64,000 bases of DNA from Nocardioides ginsengisegetis (GTDB taxonomy: Bacteria > Actinomycetota > Actinomycetes > Propionibacteriales > Nocardioidaceae), in contig NZ_JACGXA010000001.1 of NCBI RefSeq assembly GCF_014138045.1, positions 493,501-557,500 of the forward strand. The letters run 5' to 3'. A program made the translations under genes and the position numbers. The notes below the pieces were generated by a model. It was not told the DNA's origin. It searched no databases and saw only the letters and a program-made list of their open reading frames with translations. Below, piece by piece: positions 34,695-43,660 of this stretch; within the stretch, counting starts at the first letter, position 1; each line of letters opens with the position of its first letter.

Positions 34695-35273
34695 TCAGGA
34701 GCCGCGCACGACGTCGAGGACCAGTCGCACCCGCTGGCCCGCCTGGTGCACGCTGCGGAACGACATCCGCGCCGAGGTGATGCGCCGCGGCAGCAGCGGG
34801 GCTCCCGCGCCGAGCGTGACCGGCGTGAGTCCGAGGTGCAGCTCGTCGAGCAGGCCGGCGTCGTCGAACTGGCCGACCAGGTCGCCGCCGCCGACCACCC
34901 AGATGTCGCTGCCCGGGCCGTCCGCGGGGAGCCGGGCGCAGATCTCGTCGTACACCGGTCGGACGTCCCCGGACACGAGCGTCGTCAGCCCCGGAGCCAT
35001 CGGCAGGTCGCGGTGGCTGAAGACCCAGCCGGGACGGTCGTCGTAGTAGGTGCGCCACGCGGAGGGACCTCGTACGCCGAGGACGTCCTCGTGTGCCAGC
35101 AGCCACTCCCAGGTGGTCGCCCCCATGACGAGCGCACCGATCCGGGAGATGAAGGCGTCCCAGTCGCCGTCGTCCTCGGCGTGCGGCACCTCGAAGAGCC
35201 AGTCCAGCCCGTTGTCGGCGTCGGCGATGAAGCCGTCCAGGGTGCAGGCGGTGAAGTAGACGACCCGGGCCAT
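34695..35273 (-). CDS. Dihydrofolate reductase-like (RibD C-terminal) family protein
   Basis: The product is 192 residues of the RibD_C/DHFR-like fold: [23 protein letters not shown] at the N-terminus, [25 protein letters not shown] (NADPH-binding GGG), and [20 protein letters not shown]. Such proteins are putative NADPH-dependent reductases of unknown substrate, distinct from housekeeping FolA. The start is ATG at 35273. TAGCGT at 35280-35285 (minus strand) ends 6 nt before it, so a leaderless mRNA is predicted. Confidence 0.87.
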   Translation of the reverse strand: MARVVYFTACTLDGFIADADNGLDWLFEVPHAEDDGDWDAFISRIGALVMGATTWEWLLAHEDVLGVRGPSAWRTYYDDRPGWVFSHRDLPMAPGLTTLVSGDVRPVYDEICARLPADGPGSDIWVVGGGDLVGQFDDAGLLDELHLGLTPVTLGAGAPLLPRRITSARMSFRSVHQAGQRVRLVLDVVRGS

Positions 35274-35279
35274 GCGCCG

Positions 35280-35285
35280 ACGCTA
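35280..35285 (-). promoter_or_regulatory. -10 element predicting a leaderless mRNA
   Basis: TAGCGT (TANNNT) on the minus strand ends 6 nt before the ATG of the DHFR-like gene. No ribosome site fits between them. Confidence 0.45.
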
Positions 35286-35427
35286 CGCCGATTCGACGGC
35301 CGTATGCCGTGCGTCACGTCGACAGTCCCGGCCTCGTCGCCCGCGAGCGGTCGGGACTAAGGTGCCGGGGAGATACGTGCGGTCGCAGTCCAACGACCGG
35401 CAGCTTCGAACAGAACTGGGTGAATCA

Positions 35428-36588
35428 GTGGATCTGATGGAATTCCAGGCGAAGGAGCTCTTCGCCAAGCATGACGTGCCGGGTACCCCTGGCATTGTCG
35501 CGACCACGCCCGCCGAGGCCCGCGCCGCCGCCGAGAAGCTCGGTGTGTGCGTCGTCAAGGCCCAGGTCAAGGCCGGCGGCCGCGGCAAGGCCGGCGGTGT
35601 CAAGCTCGCCAAGACCCCCGACGAGGCCGAGGCGCACGCCACGGCCATCCTCGGGATGGAGATCAAGGGCCTCACGGTCCACCGGGTGCTCATCGCGCCC
35701 GCCGCCAGCATCGAGGAGGAGTACTACTTCTCCTTCCTGCTCGACCGCGCGAACCGCCAGTACCTCTGCATCGCGAGCGTCGAGGGCGGTGTCGAGATCG
35801 AGGAGGTCGCGAAGACCAACCCCGACGCCGTCAAGCAGATCCCGATCGACCCGGGCACCGGCGTCGACGAGGAGAAGGCCCGCGCCATCGTGGCCGAGGC
35901 CGGCTTCCCCGAGGTCCTCACCGAGCAGGCCGTCACGACCGTGCTCAACCTGTGGAAGGTCTTCGTCGAGGAGGACGCCACCCTCGTCGAGGTCAACCCG
36001 CTGGCCCGCCTGGCCGGTGACAAGCTCGAGGCGCTCGACGGCAAGGTCTCGCTCGACGAGAACGCCGAGTTCCGGCACGCCGACCACGCCGAGTTCGAGG
36101 ACAAGGCCGCGGCCGACCCGCTCGAGGCGAAGGCCAAGGCCAAGGGGCTCAACTACGTGAAGCTCGACGGCGCCGTCGGCATCATCGGCAACGGCGCGGG
36201 TCTCGTGATGAGCACCCTCGACGTCGTCGCGTACGCCGGCGAGGCCCACGGCGGCGTCAAGCCCGCCAACTTCCTCGACATCGGTGGCGGCGCGTCCGCC
36301 CAGGTGATGGCCGACGGCCTCGACGTGATCCTGCACGACCCGCAGGTCAAGTCCGTGTTCGTCAACGTCTTCGGTGGCATCACGTCCTGCGACGCGGTCG
36401 CCAACGGCATCGTCGGCGCGCTGGACATCCTCGGCGACGAGGCCACCAAGCCGCTGGTCGTGCGCCTCGACGGCAACAACGTGGAGGAGGGTCGTCGCAT
36501 CCTCGAGGAGCGGAACCACCCGCTGGTCACCCTCGTGGCGACGATGGACGGTGCGGCCGACAAGGCCGCCGAGCTGGCGAACGCCTGA
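35428..36588 (+). CDS. sucC: Succinate-CoA ligase (ADP-forming), beta subunit
   Basis: The product is 386 residues. The ATP-grasp domain (about 1-240) shows [20 protein letters not shown] and [10 protein letters not shown] with the Mg-binding Glu/Asn. The CoA-ligase domain follows with [16 protein letters not shown] and [17 protein letters not shown]. With SucD it converts succinyl-CoA to succinate with substrate-level phosphorylation in the TCA cycle. The GTG at 35428 gives [15 protein letters not shown], matching actinobacterial homologues; an ATG at 35437 is the alternative. TAAGGT at 35358-35363 is a possible -10. Confidence 0.96.
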   Translation: MDLMEFQAKELFAKHDVPGTPGIVATTPAEARAAAEKLGVCVVKAQVKAGGRGKAGGVKLAKTPDEAEAHATAILGMEIKGLTVHRVLIAPAASIEEEYYFSFLLDRANRQYLCIASVEGGVEIEEVAKTNPDAVKQIPIDPGTGVDEEKARAIVAEAGFPEVLTEQAVTTVLNLWKVFVEEDATLVEVNPLARLAGDKLEALDGKVSLDENAEFRHADHAEFEDKAAADPLEAKAKAKGLNYVKLDGAVGIIGNGAGLVMSTLDVVAYAGEAHGGVKPANFLDIGGGASAQVMADGLDVILHDPQVKSVFVNVFGGITSCDAVANGIVGALDILGDEATKPLVVRLDGNNVEEGRRILEERNHPLVTLVATMDGAADKAAELANA

Positions 36589-36607
36589 GAACGGGACTGA
36601 GAACAAC

Positions 36608-37504
36608 ATGTCTATCTACCTGAACAAGGACTCCAAGGTCATCGTCCAGGGCATCACCGGCGGCGAAGGCACCAAGCACACCGCCCTGATGCTCAAGTGC
36701 GGCACCCAGGTCGTCGGCGGCGTCAACGCCCGCAAGGCCGGCACGACCGTCACCCACCAGGACGCCGACGGCAACGACGTCGAGCTCCCCGTGTTCGGCT
36801 CCGTCAAGGAGGCCATGAGCGAGACCGGTGCGGACGTGTCCGTGGCGTTCGTGCCCCCGGCCTTCACCAAGGACGCCTGCATCGAGGCGATCGACGCCGG
36901 CATCGGCCTGCTCGTGGTCATCACCGAGGGCGTGCCCGTCCAGGACACCGCCGAGGTGTGGTCCTACCTGCAGGGCAAGTCCACCCGGATGATCGGCCCC
37001 AACTGCCCCGGCATCATCACGCCGGGCGAGGCGCTGGCCGGCATCACGCCCGCCACCATCTCGGGCTCGGGTCCGGTCGGCCTCGTGTCGAAGTCCGGCA
37101 CGCTGACCTACCAGATGATGTTCGAGCTGCGTGACTTCGGCTTCTCGACCGCCATCGGCATCGGCGGCGACCCGATCGTCGGCACCACGCACATCGACGC
37201 CCTCGAGGCGTTCGAGGCGGACCCCGACACCAAGGCGATCGTGATGATCGGCGAGATCGGCGGCGACGCCGAGGAGCGGGCCGCGGCGTACATCAAGGAC
37301 CACGTCACCAAGCCGGTCGTCGGCTACGTCGCGGGCTTCACCGCCCCCGAGGGCAAGACGATGGGCCACGCCGGTGCGATCGTGTCGGGCTCGTCCGGCA
37401 CCGCGCAGGCCAAGAAGGAGGCCCTCGAGGCCGTCGGCGTGAAGGTCGGCAAGACGCCGTCCGAGACCGCGGCCCTGATGCGGGAGATCCTGCAGAACCT
37501 CTGA
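36608..37504 (+). CDS. sucD: Succinate-CoA ligase, alpha subunit
   Basis: The product is 298 residues. A CoA-binding Rossmann domain ([21 protein letters not shown], about 10-120) is followed by the ligase domain, with [15 protein letters not shown] and the phospho-histidine in [22 protein letters not shown] (two adjoining motifs). It carries the phosphorylated intermediate of the SucCD reaction. It lies 19 bp after sucC in the same operon, which ends at a strong hairpin. Confidence 0.96.
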   Translation: MSIYLNKDSKVIVQGITGGEGTKHTALMLKCGTQVVGGVNARKAGTTVTHQDADGNDVELPVFGSVKEAMSETGADVSVAFVPPAFTKDACIEAIDAGIGLLVVITEGVPVQDTAEVWSYLQGKSTRMIGPNCPGIITPGEALAGITPATISGSGPVGLVSKSGTLTYQMMFELRDFGFSTAIGIGGDPIVGTTHIDALEAFEADPDTKAIVMIGEIGGDAEERAAAYIKDHVTKPVVGYVAGFTAPEGKTMGHAGAIVSGSSGTAQAKKEALEAVGVKVGKTPSETAALMREILQNL

Positions 37505-37543
37505 TCCACGCGTGAGAGGGCGTTCGCGTCGACTCTCAACGCA

Positions 37544-37591
37544 CCGAGAGGGCACTTCCTGCGGCTGATGCCGCACGAAGTGCCCTCTCGG
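37544..37591. terminator. Strong bidirectional terminator after sucCD
   Basis: A perfect 15-bp stem (CCGAGAGGGCACTTC at 37544-37558 with its complement at 37577-37591) continues, after one mismatch, into a 6-bp stem (TGCGGC/GCCGCA) with a TGAT loop. It lies between the convergent sucD and the sensor-protein gene, 29 bp from the latter's stop, so it can serve both. Confidence 0.8.
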
Positions 37592-37619
37592 CCATTTCAG
37601 AGTCCCTCCCAGTGCCCTG

Positions 37620-39035
37620 TCAGCAGCCCCGGTCGATGTAGAGGCACATCGCGTCGACGATGCCCTGCACCGACGAGAGGCCCTCGTCGACCTGGAAGTT
37701 GACCTCCTGGTCGGGGTGCTGGCCGGCGCCGCCCTCGTTGTAGGTCTCCGAGAGGAGTACGGCGTTGCCGCGCTGCACGAGGGTGGTCACCATGAGACCC
37801 GGGGTGAAGCCGCCCTGCTGCCGGTACTGCGTGACGAGCGTGGCGTGCTCCTCGCCCTCGAGGACCGTGCGGACCGTGGTGTAGCCGTCGCTGGTCTGCT
37901 CCTCGGGGCAGTCGGCCCACAGCCCGGTCAGCGACCGCACCCACGCGGCGGCGGCGGCCGGCGTCGCGAAGGTGACCAGCTGGCGGGTCCGGAAGTCCTC
38001 GGGGTTGGTCCAGCCGCCGGTCAGCGTCGCGGTGGCCTCCGGCGCCGGGGACTTCGTCCCGCAGGCCTCGAGACGGAGCGCGGGCTGCGCGGTGTCCGGG
38101 CCGGAGCGCCCGTAGGACTCGCTCTCAGCCTGGCTGTCCTCCGGGTAGCCGTCGAGGATCGGGAAGTCCGCGGGGATGGCCGTGGCGCCCTGGGGCGGCT
38201 CGGCGCAGGGGTTCGCGGCGAAGATGCACAGGTCGCTGAGCACCGGCGCCGAGTCGGTGGCCATCAGCTGGCGGGTGTAGTCGATGACCTGCTGGGTCGC
38301 ACCGCCGGCCCCGTAGTAGGACAGCGCGTGGATCGCGTTGCCGACCCGCACGTTCTGCACGACCGTGAGCTCCGAGCTGAGCTCGCCGCCCTGCTCGACC
38401 CGCGCGATCCAGGTGAAGGACTGGTCACCGTAGTCGGAGGGGACGGCGTCGAAGAGGTACGTCGTGCCCTGGTGGGTCTGGCTCGGGCAGCCGGCGACGT
38501 CGTCCTCGAGCTGCTGCATCGCTGCGATCGCGGCGTCCTCGTCGTCATAGACCGCGAGCACCGCCTCGCGACGGTCCTCGGACTCGCCGAGGTAGGTCAC
38601 GCTGGCCCGGTCGGCCGTCGGCGCCGGGGCCGAGCGCTGGGTGCCGTAGCCCAGGCAGGGCGGGAACACCTCGACGTCGGTCGGCTTCTGGACGGTGACG
38701 GGCGAGCCGTCGTTGCCGTTGGTCTTCGGGAAGCCCTGGGTCAGCGGGAAGTCGGCCGGGATGCTCTGGCGCCAGGAGACCTTGGCGCCGGCGTCGGCCG
38801 AGGCCGAGGGACTGGTGGTGGCAGGGCCGGGCTGGGGCGCGGAGTGGTTGCTGCCGCCCGCGGCGATGGACAGCGGGACGGCGACCAGGGCGATCGCGGC
38901 GATGCCGCCGGCGACGGCCACGGCCGTGTTGCGGCGCCGCATCCGGTCACCCCGGCGGCGCACCTCGGAGGCGGGGAGCGGGTTCACGTCGATTCCTTGC
39001 TGGAGGTGGCGGAGCTCTTCGAAGGGGTCAGACAT
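37620..39035 (-). CDS. Membrane-anchored extracellular sensor protein, partner of ECF sigma
   Basis: The product is 471 residues. A short cytoplasmic segment (about 1-40: DPFEELRHLQQGIDVNPLP) precedes one membrane helix (NTAVAVAGGIAAIALVAVPLSIAAGG). A large outer domain with about eight cysteines and two similar halves follows. It has features of PknH-like sensor domains. It overlaps the sigma gene by 8 bp, so it is probably the sigma factor's regulator, although no zinc-type anti-sigma HxxxCxxC motif is seen. The ATG at 39035 is supported by AAGGAG. Confidence 0.75.
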   Translation of the reverse strand: MSDPFEELRHLQQGIDVNPLPASEVRRRGDRMRRRNTAVAVAGGIAAIALVAVPLSIAAGGSNHSAPQPGPATTSPSASADAGAKVSWRQSIPADFPLTQGFPKTNGNDGSPVTVQKPTDVEVFPPCLGYGTQRSAPAPTADRASVTYLGESEDRREAVLAVYDDEDAAIAAMQQLEDDVAGCPSQTHQGTTYLFDAVPSDYGDQSFTWIARVEQGGELSSELTVVQNVRVGNAIHALSYYGAGGATQQVIDYTRQLMATDSAPVLSDLCIFAANPCAEPPQGATAIPADFPILDGYPEDSQAESESYGRSGPDTAQPALRLEACGTKSPAPEATATLTGGWTNPEDFRTRQLVTFATPAAAAAWVRSLTGLWADCPEEQTSDGYTTVRTVLEGEEHATLVTQYRQQGGFTPGLMVTTLVQRGNAVLLSETYNEGGAGQHPDQEVNFQVDEGLSSVQGIVDAMCLYIDRGC

Positions 39036-39540
39036 GGCTTGCTCCTTCCTGGAGGCCACCGTTGGTGTCGTCGGAGAGCAGAGCGGCCAGCGCCGCGCGG
39101 CCGCGGCTGAGGCGGGCCTTCACGGTGCCCTCGGGCACCCCCATCTCGTGTGCCACGGCCTGCACGGGCAGGTCGCACATGTGGTGCAGCACCAGCGCAC
39201 GGCGTTGCGGCTCGGGCAGCTTCTTCAGCGCCGCGACGACGGCCACGTGCGCCTCGCTCGGCGGTGCGGCGGCCGTGGGCAGCGCGACGGCGCGGTCGGC
39301 GGGGCGGCGGCCACGCGTCGTACGCCGCCAGCGGCTCACCGCCAGGCGGTACGCCGTGGTGCGCACCCACGCCTCGGGGTACTCGGCCTTCTTCAGCGTG
39401 CGCCGATGGGCCCAGGCCCGCACGAAGGCCTCCTGGACGCACTCCTGCGCCTCGTCGCGGTTGCCGATCATGGCGTAGACCTGGGCCGTGATCCGCTCGA
39501 ACGACGCGGTGTAGAAGTCGTCGAACTCGCGCTCGTCCAT
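39028..39540 (-). CDS. ECF sigma factor, SigE-type
   Basis: The product is 170 residues, standard for ECF factors. Region 2 (EFDDFYTASFERITAQVYAMI and GNRDEAQECVQEAFVRAW) and region 4 (LKKLPEPQRRALVLHHMCDLP, then VPEGTVKARLSRGRAALA) are clear. It redirects RNA polymerase under an extracytoplasmic signal. The start at ATG 39540 drops a 30-residue non-family extension. It is coupled to the downstream membrane protein. The fused relative lies 118 bp upstream, suggesting duplication. Confidence 0.92.
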   Translation of the reverse strand: MDEREFDDFYTASFERITAQVYAMIGNRDEAQECVQEAFVRAWAHRRTLKKAEYPEAWVRTTAYRLAVSRWRRTTRGRRPADRAVALPTAAAPPSEAHVAVVAALKKLPEPQRRALVLHHMCDLPVQAVAHEMGVPEGTVKARLSRGRAALAALLSDDTNGGLQEGASHV

Positions 39541-39658
39541 CTCCTCGTTCCCCGTCCGGTGTGTGGTGTCGGGAGGGATACGCACCGGGTGCACCCACGG
39601 TTGCACGGAATCGGCAGAAATCTTCCGCACCCGGGCGGGGTCGTGCGAGCGGGGTCCG

Positions 39659-41512
39659 TCAGGACTTCGGCGCGGGGAGCTCCGGGAGCCGCTCGAGGGC
39701 GCGGCGGACCAGGTTGACGAACGTCGCCGGCGGCATGGTGGCCCGGCCGTCCGGGACGAAGCCGACCTGGGCGACCGACGTGCCGTCGCGGGCGATGCCC
39801 ATGAAGAAGTCGACCTTGGACTTGTCGCTGAGCTCGGTCGTCACCCGCCACACCGTGAGGTCCTGGCCCTTCGTGGCGGCCTGGGCGATCCGGGTGACGT
39901 CGGTGCCGAGGTTCTTGTCGTGGCAGGCGGCGAGCCGGGTGCGGACCTGCTCGACGAAGGCCCGGGCGCGCCTCTCGGGCAGCGAGCCCACGGTCTCGGT
40001 GAGCCCGAAGGCGTCGGCGAGCTTCGCGCCCGGGACGAGGAAGGTCCGGGTCACGTTGTTGGAGATGCCGGCGGAGTTGAAGTCGGCCTGGTCGCAGCCG
40101 GTCGAGGCCGCGTTGGAGACGGCCTTGCGCGGCTCCGTGCCGACCCACGGCTTGTCGATCCCGTTGACCGGCGGCAGGTCGACCTCGCCCAGCATGGCCT
40201 GGACCTGGCCGACCGGCAGCGGGGCGACGACCTCGAGCTTCGGGCCGTCCTCGGCGCACGCGCCGGCACCGGGCAGGTGACAGAGGCCGCCGACGGCCGT
40301 CGCGAGCATCCGGGCGCTGGCGCCGAAGTCCGGCGTCGCGTCGCCGGGGACGCTGGTCAGCGTCGTGGTGGTGAGCACGCCGGTGCGGGCGACGCCGACG
40401 ACCGTCGTGGTGACCGGGGCGTCCCAGTCGCGCAGCACGAACAGCATGGCCTCGTCGCCGACCTGGCCGACCCGGCGGGTGGACAGCAGCTGGGCGCGCT
40501 CGTCGGTGCACCCGGCGTACCAGCCGAGCGCACTGTCGTAGGCGGCCTTCGCGCGGTCCTCCGTCGCGGAGACCTCGGCCTCCTGGCCGGCCGTGGAGCC
40601 GGGGGCCTTGCCCTTGCCCGGGGCCTGGAAGCGGCGGAAGAGGGCGGCGGTGCCCTTTGGGTCGGCGTACCGCTCCTGCTGGCAGGGCAGCACGATCCCG
40701 TCGCCGGCGGTGTTGTCGTCGGTGGAGGTGACCTTCCAGTGCCGGCTGTGGGCGAACGACCCGACCTCGTCGGCGGTCAGCATCGCCTCCTGGGGCACCT
40801 CCGCGCGCGGGGCGTCCGCGGAGGGGGCGCGGTGGTCGAAGGTCGCGTCGGTGAGGCCCGCCCCGTCGCGCGACAGCGTCGGGTGCACACCGGCGGTGTC
40901 GGTGATCAGGCTCCCGGAGACGACGAGCACGGCGACGGCGAGGGCCGCCCCGACGGCGGTGTGCGTACGCCGGCGCGCGGCCCCGGCCCGCCGGATGATC
41001 GTGGCCCGCGGCCAGCGGGTGTCCTCGACGTGCTCGCGGAGCGGCTCGAAGAGGGGCTGGATGCCGGTGGTGAGCACGTCGCGGTGCACCGCGAACTGCG
41101 CGGCGGCGTTCTGGAGGGTGCGCTCGGCCTCGTCGAGGGGGAGCCCGACCTCGCGGGCCATCTCGCCCATCGGCAGGTTGGTCAGGTGGTTGAGCAGCAG
41201 CGCCTTGCGCTGGGTGACCGGCAGCTTGCCGAGCGCGTCGAGGGTGGCCTTGACCTCGGGGTCCAGGCCCTTCTCGCGGTGCCAGATGCGGGCGGTGTGC
41301 CGACGCTGCGCGTGCGCCCAGGCGTGCGGCCGGGCCCAGGTCTCCGGGTCGGACTGACGGGTGATCTTGCGCCAGTGGTGCCAGGCGACGACGAAGGAGT
41401 CCCGGACGGCGGACCGGCTGGCGCCGAGGTCTCCGGTGAGCGCGTAGGTCTGCAGGAGCAGCCGCGAACGGGCGTCCTTGTAGAACGCGTCGAACTGGTC
41501 GGGATTCCTCAT
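39659..41512 (-). CDS. Sigma-like domain fused to a membrane helix and extracellular sensor
   Basis: The product is 617 residues. The N-terminal 165 residues look like an ECF sigma factor: region 2 with FDAFYKDARSRLLLQTYALTG and VRDSFVVAWHHWRK, region 4 with LGKLPVTQRKALLLNHLTNLP. The turn usually reading PEGTVKSRL is degenerate (PLDEAERTLQNA). One membrane helix follows (AVGAALAVAVLVVSGSL, about residues 190-207), then an outer domain of about 400 residues with several Cys and a PknH-like character. It appears to combine in one chain what the adjacent gene pair does with two. A release step such as proteolysis would be needed for DNA binding. Alternatively the sigma part has become an anti-sigma-like lure. 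Confidence 0.8.
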   Translation of the reverse strand: MRNPDQFDAFYKDARSRLLLQTYALTGDLGASRSAVRDSFVVAWHHWRKITRQSDPETWARPHAWAHAQRRHTARIWHREKGLDPEVKATLDALGKLPVTQRKALLLNHLTNLPMGEMAREVGLPLDEAERTLQNAAAQFAVHRDVLTTGIQPLFEPLREHVEDTRWPRATIIRRAGAARRRTHTAVGAALAVAVLVVSGSLITDTAGVHPTLSRDGAGLTDATFDHRAPSADAPRAEVPQEAMLTADEVGSFAHSRHWKVTSTDDNTAGDGIVLPCQQERYADPKGTAALFRRFQAPGKGKAPGSTAGQEAEVSATEDRAKAAYDSALGWYAGCTDERAQLLSTRRVGQVGDEAMLFVLRDWDAPVTTTVVGVARTGVLTTTTLTSVPGDATPDFGASARMLATAVGGLCHLPGAGACAEDGPKLEVVAPLPVGQVQAMLGEVDLPPVNGIDKPWVGTEPRKAVSNAASTGCDQADFNSAGISNNVTRTFLVPGAKLADAFGLTETVGSLPERRARAFVEQVRTRLAACHDKNLGTDVTRIAQAATKGQDLTVWRVTTELSDKSKVDFFMGIARDGTSVAQVGFVPDGRATMPPATFVNLVRRALERLPELPAPKS

Positions 41513-41603
41513 GGCCCGTCCACGGTACGGGAGTTGCGGGGGGCCGGGCCAACCGGCGTGGGAGCGCGGATCGCCTTCCAGCCCGGGTCATGATGGCGGG
41601 GCC

Positions 41604-42872
41604 ATGACTTCGCTGCTCCCTCGGTCGACCACGGCGTCCACCCGTCCCTCCCGCGACTCCGGGACCGACGCGGGACACCGCCGACCACTGGTCCTGCTGG
41701 CCACGCTGGGCGGGGTGGCTGCGGCCGCGAGCCTGCTCCTGGTCTGCCTGGCCGTGGGCGTCGTCGGCTGGTTCGTCACCGACGCCGGCGCCCACGGGAC
41801 GCCCCGGGACGGCCTGCGGACCGGCGCCCTCGGGTGGCTGATGGCGCACGGCTCGGGCATCCACGTCGAGCACGTCGCGATCACCGCCGTGCCGCTCGGC
41901 CTGACCCTGCTCTGCGCGTGGGCGGTCTGGCGGATCGGCCACCGCGTGGGCGACTCGGTCTCCGGCCACGGGCCCGACGCCGACCGCATCGCCGACGGCG
42001 AACGCGACTGGACGGTGCCCGTGGCCACCGCCTTCTTCACCATCGGGTACGTCGCCACCGCGATCGTCACGGCCCGCCTCGCCTCCTCGCCCGACACAGC
42101 ACCCTCGATCGGCCGCGTCGTGCTCTGGGCGATCCTCCTGTGCCTGCTGCTCGGCGGACCCGCCATCGCGATCGGCTCCGGCCGCGCCGCGATCTGGGCG
42201 TCGTTCCTGCCGATGTCGCTGCGCGCCGGAGCCTCGACGGCGCTCCGCATCCTGGGCGCCTACCTGCTCGTCTCGGCCGTCGTCTTCGTGGCCGCGTTGG
42301 CTGTCGACTTCGGCTCCGCGGCCAACGTGCTCTCGCAGCTTCACGCCGACGCCGGCGACGCCACCCTGCTGATCGGCCTCATGTCGGTGGTGGTGCCCAA
42401 CGCCGTCGCCTTCTCCGGCTCCTACCTGCTCGGCCCGGGCTTCGCGGTCGGGGCGCAGACGCTCGTCTCGCCCGCGGTCGTGGTGCTCGGCCCGCTGCCG
42501 ATGTTCCCGATGCTGGCCGCCCTCCCCGACGCGGGCAGCAGCGCGTGGACGCCGTACCTCATGGCCCTGCCCCCGCTCACCGCCGCGGTGGCGGCGGCCC
42601 GCACCCAGCGCCGCCTGCCCACCCTGCGCTGGGAGGAGGGCGCCCTGCGCGGCTGTGTCGGCGGGGTCGTGGCCGGTGTCCTGTTCGCCTGCCTCGCCGG
42701 GCTGTCCGGTGGCGCGGTCGGGCCGGGGCGGATGCGTGACATCGGGCCGCTGGCCTTCGACGTGCTCGTCCACGCGATCACCGCGTTCGGCATCGGCGGC
42801 CTCCTCGGCGGCCTCGCCATGACGTGGTGGCAGCGTCGCGCGGCCCGGCTGTCGGCGGCCGAGACCGCGTAG
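41604..42872 (+). CDS. perM: DUF6350 membrane protein, PerM-like
   Basis: The product is 422 residues with about ten membrane helices. It is placed directly before purN, exactly as Rv0955 (PerM) precedes purN and purH in Mycobacterium tuberculosis. There it supports cell division under stress. Motifs include GLRTGALGWLMAHGSGIHVEHVAIT across two helices and SGSYLLGPGFAVG. The start is ATG at 41604; upstream in-frame codons lie within the divergent promoter. Function here is inferred from position and family. Confidence 0.82.
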   Translation: MTSLLPRSTTASTRPSRDSGTDAGHRRPLVLLATLGGVAAAASLLLVCLAVGVVGWFVTDAGAHGTPRDGLRTGALGWLMAHGSGIHVEHVAITAVPLGLTLLCAWAVWRIGHRVGDSVSGHGPDADRIADGERDWTVPVATAFFTIGYVATAIVTARLASSPDTAPSIGRVVLWAILLCLLLGGPAIAIGSGRAAIWASFLPMSLRAGASTALRILGAYLLVSAVVFVAALAVDFGSAANVLSQLHADAGDATLLIGLMSVVVPNAVAFSGSYLLGPGFAVGAQTLVSPAVVVLGPLPMFPMLAALPDAGSSAWTPYLMALPPLTAAVAAARTQRRLPTLRWEEGALRGCVGGVVAGVLFACLAGLSGGAVGPGRMRDIGPLAFDVLVHAITAFGIGGLLGGLAMTWWQRRAARLSAAETA

Positions 42873-42895
42873 ACCGGGGCGACCCGCGCCGTCGC

Positions 42896-42901
42896 TAGAC
42901 T
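42896..42901 (+). promoter_or_regulatory. -10 element upstream of purN, leaderless type
   Basis: TAGACT (TANNNT) ends 7 nt before the GTG start of purN, which would place the transcription start at the codon. No clear -35 is visible. It would give purN its own promoter apart from perM. Confidence 0.4.
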
Positions 42902-42908
42902 GCCGGGC

Positions 42909-43535
42909 GTGTCGACCTCTCCCGCGCGCCTCGTCGTGCTCGTCTCCGGCGCCGGCACCAACCTCCAGGCCCTGCTCGACGCGTGCGCGGACCCCTCCTA
43001 CGGCGCCCGCGTGGTCGCCGTCGGCGCCGACCGTGACGACATCGAGGGACTGGCCCGGGCCGAGCGGGCCGGCGTCCCGACGTTCGTGAAGAAGGTCGGG
43101 CAGTTCTCCAGCCGCGAGAGCTGGGACAGGGCCATGGCCGAGACCGTGGCCGGCTTCGAGCCGGACCTCGTCGTCTCCGCGGGCTTCATGAAGCTGGCCG
43201 GCGAGCACTTCCTGGCGCGGTTCGGGGGCCGCTACGTCAACACCCACCCGGCGCTGCTGCCGTCGTTCCCGGGCATGCACGGGGCCGCGGACGCGCTGGA
43301 CTACGGCGTGCGCGTCACCGGCGCCACGCTCTTCATCGTCGACGCCGGGGTCGACACCGGGCCGATCCTGGCCCAGACGGTCGTCGCCGTCGAGGACGAC
43401 GACACCGTCGAGTCGCTGCACGAACGCATCAAGGGCGCCGAGCGGGAGATGCTCGTCGACGCCGTGGGCCGGATGTCCCGCGAGGGATTCCGGATCGAGG
43501 GCCGCAAGGTGAGGTACGGCGCCCCCGTCCACTAG
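42909..43535 (+). CDS. purN: Phosphoribosylglycinamide formyltransferase
   Basis: The product is 208 residues. It begins with [20 protein letters not shown] (GAR-binding loop). The catalytic [13 protein letters not shown] carries Asn-x-His, and VDTGPIL holds the catalytic Asp. It transfers the formyl group from 10-formyl-THF to GAR, step 3 of purine synthesis. The start is GTG at 42909. It lies in the run perM-purN-purH-folD, where FolD makes its cofactor. Confidence 0.96.
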   Translation: MSTSPARLVVLVSGAGTNLQALLDACADPSYGARVVAVGADRDDIEGLARAERAGVPTFVKKVGQFSSRESWDRAMAETVAGFEPDLVVSAGFMKLAGEHFLARFGGRYVNTHPALLPSFPGMHGAADALDYGVRVTGATLFIVDAGVDTGPILAQTVVAVEDDDTVESLHERIKGAEREMLVDAVGRMSREGFRIEGRKVRYGAPVH

Positions 43536-43539
43536 GCTG

Positions 43540-43627
43540 GGGCTTCACGACTGGCGCAGGTGGGCCACCACCAGGGAGTGCCCCGGGAGACCGGGGAAGA
43601 GCGCGCATCGAACGCCTGGGTGCCCTC
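43540..43627 (+). ncRNA. ZTP (pfl) riboswitch
   Basis: The stretch carries the pfl landmarks in order: CACGACTGGCGC (43546-43557), CCACCACCAGGGAG (43565-43578), a GC hairpin CCCC...GGGG, and the terminal CGCCTGGG (43613-43620). It senses ZTP/ZMP, the alarmones of folate shortage, and turns on purine and one-carbon genes. It lies in the 125-bp purN-purH gap, so purH has its own folate-stress control. Confidence 0.85.
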
Positions 43628-43656
43628 ATCGACAACGAACCACTCGATGAGGAGAA
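43625..43656 (+). promoter_or_regulatory. purH: RBS-sequestering hairpin of the ZTP riboswitch
   Basis: CTCATCG (43625-43631) pairs with CGATGAG (43645-43651). The second arm leads into the purH Shine-Dalgarno site GAGGAG (43649-43654). Ligand binding upstream could keep the first arm from pairing and free the ribosome site, which would be translational control. Confidence 0.55.
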
Positions 43657-43660
43657 GTAC

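Noticed and set aside
37544..37591. A small structured RNA gene
   Set aside because: The long perfect stem lies between two convergent genes and fits a bidirectional terminator better.
39468..43532. A 1354-codon minus-strand open frame
   Set aside because: It covers perM and purN antisense and part of the sigma fusion in another frame. No protein-like motif is present.
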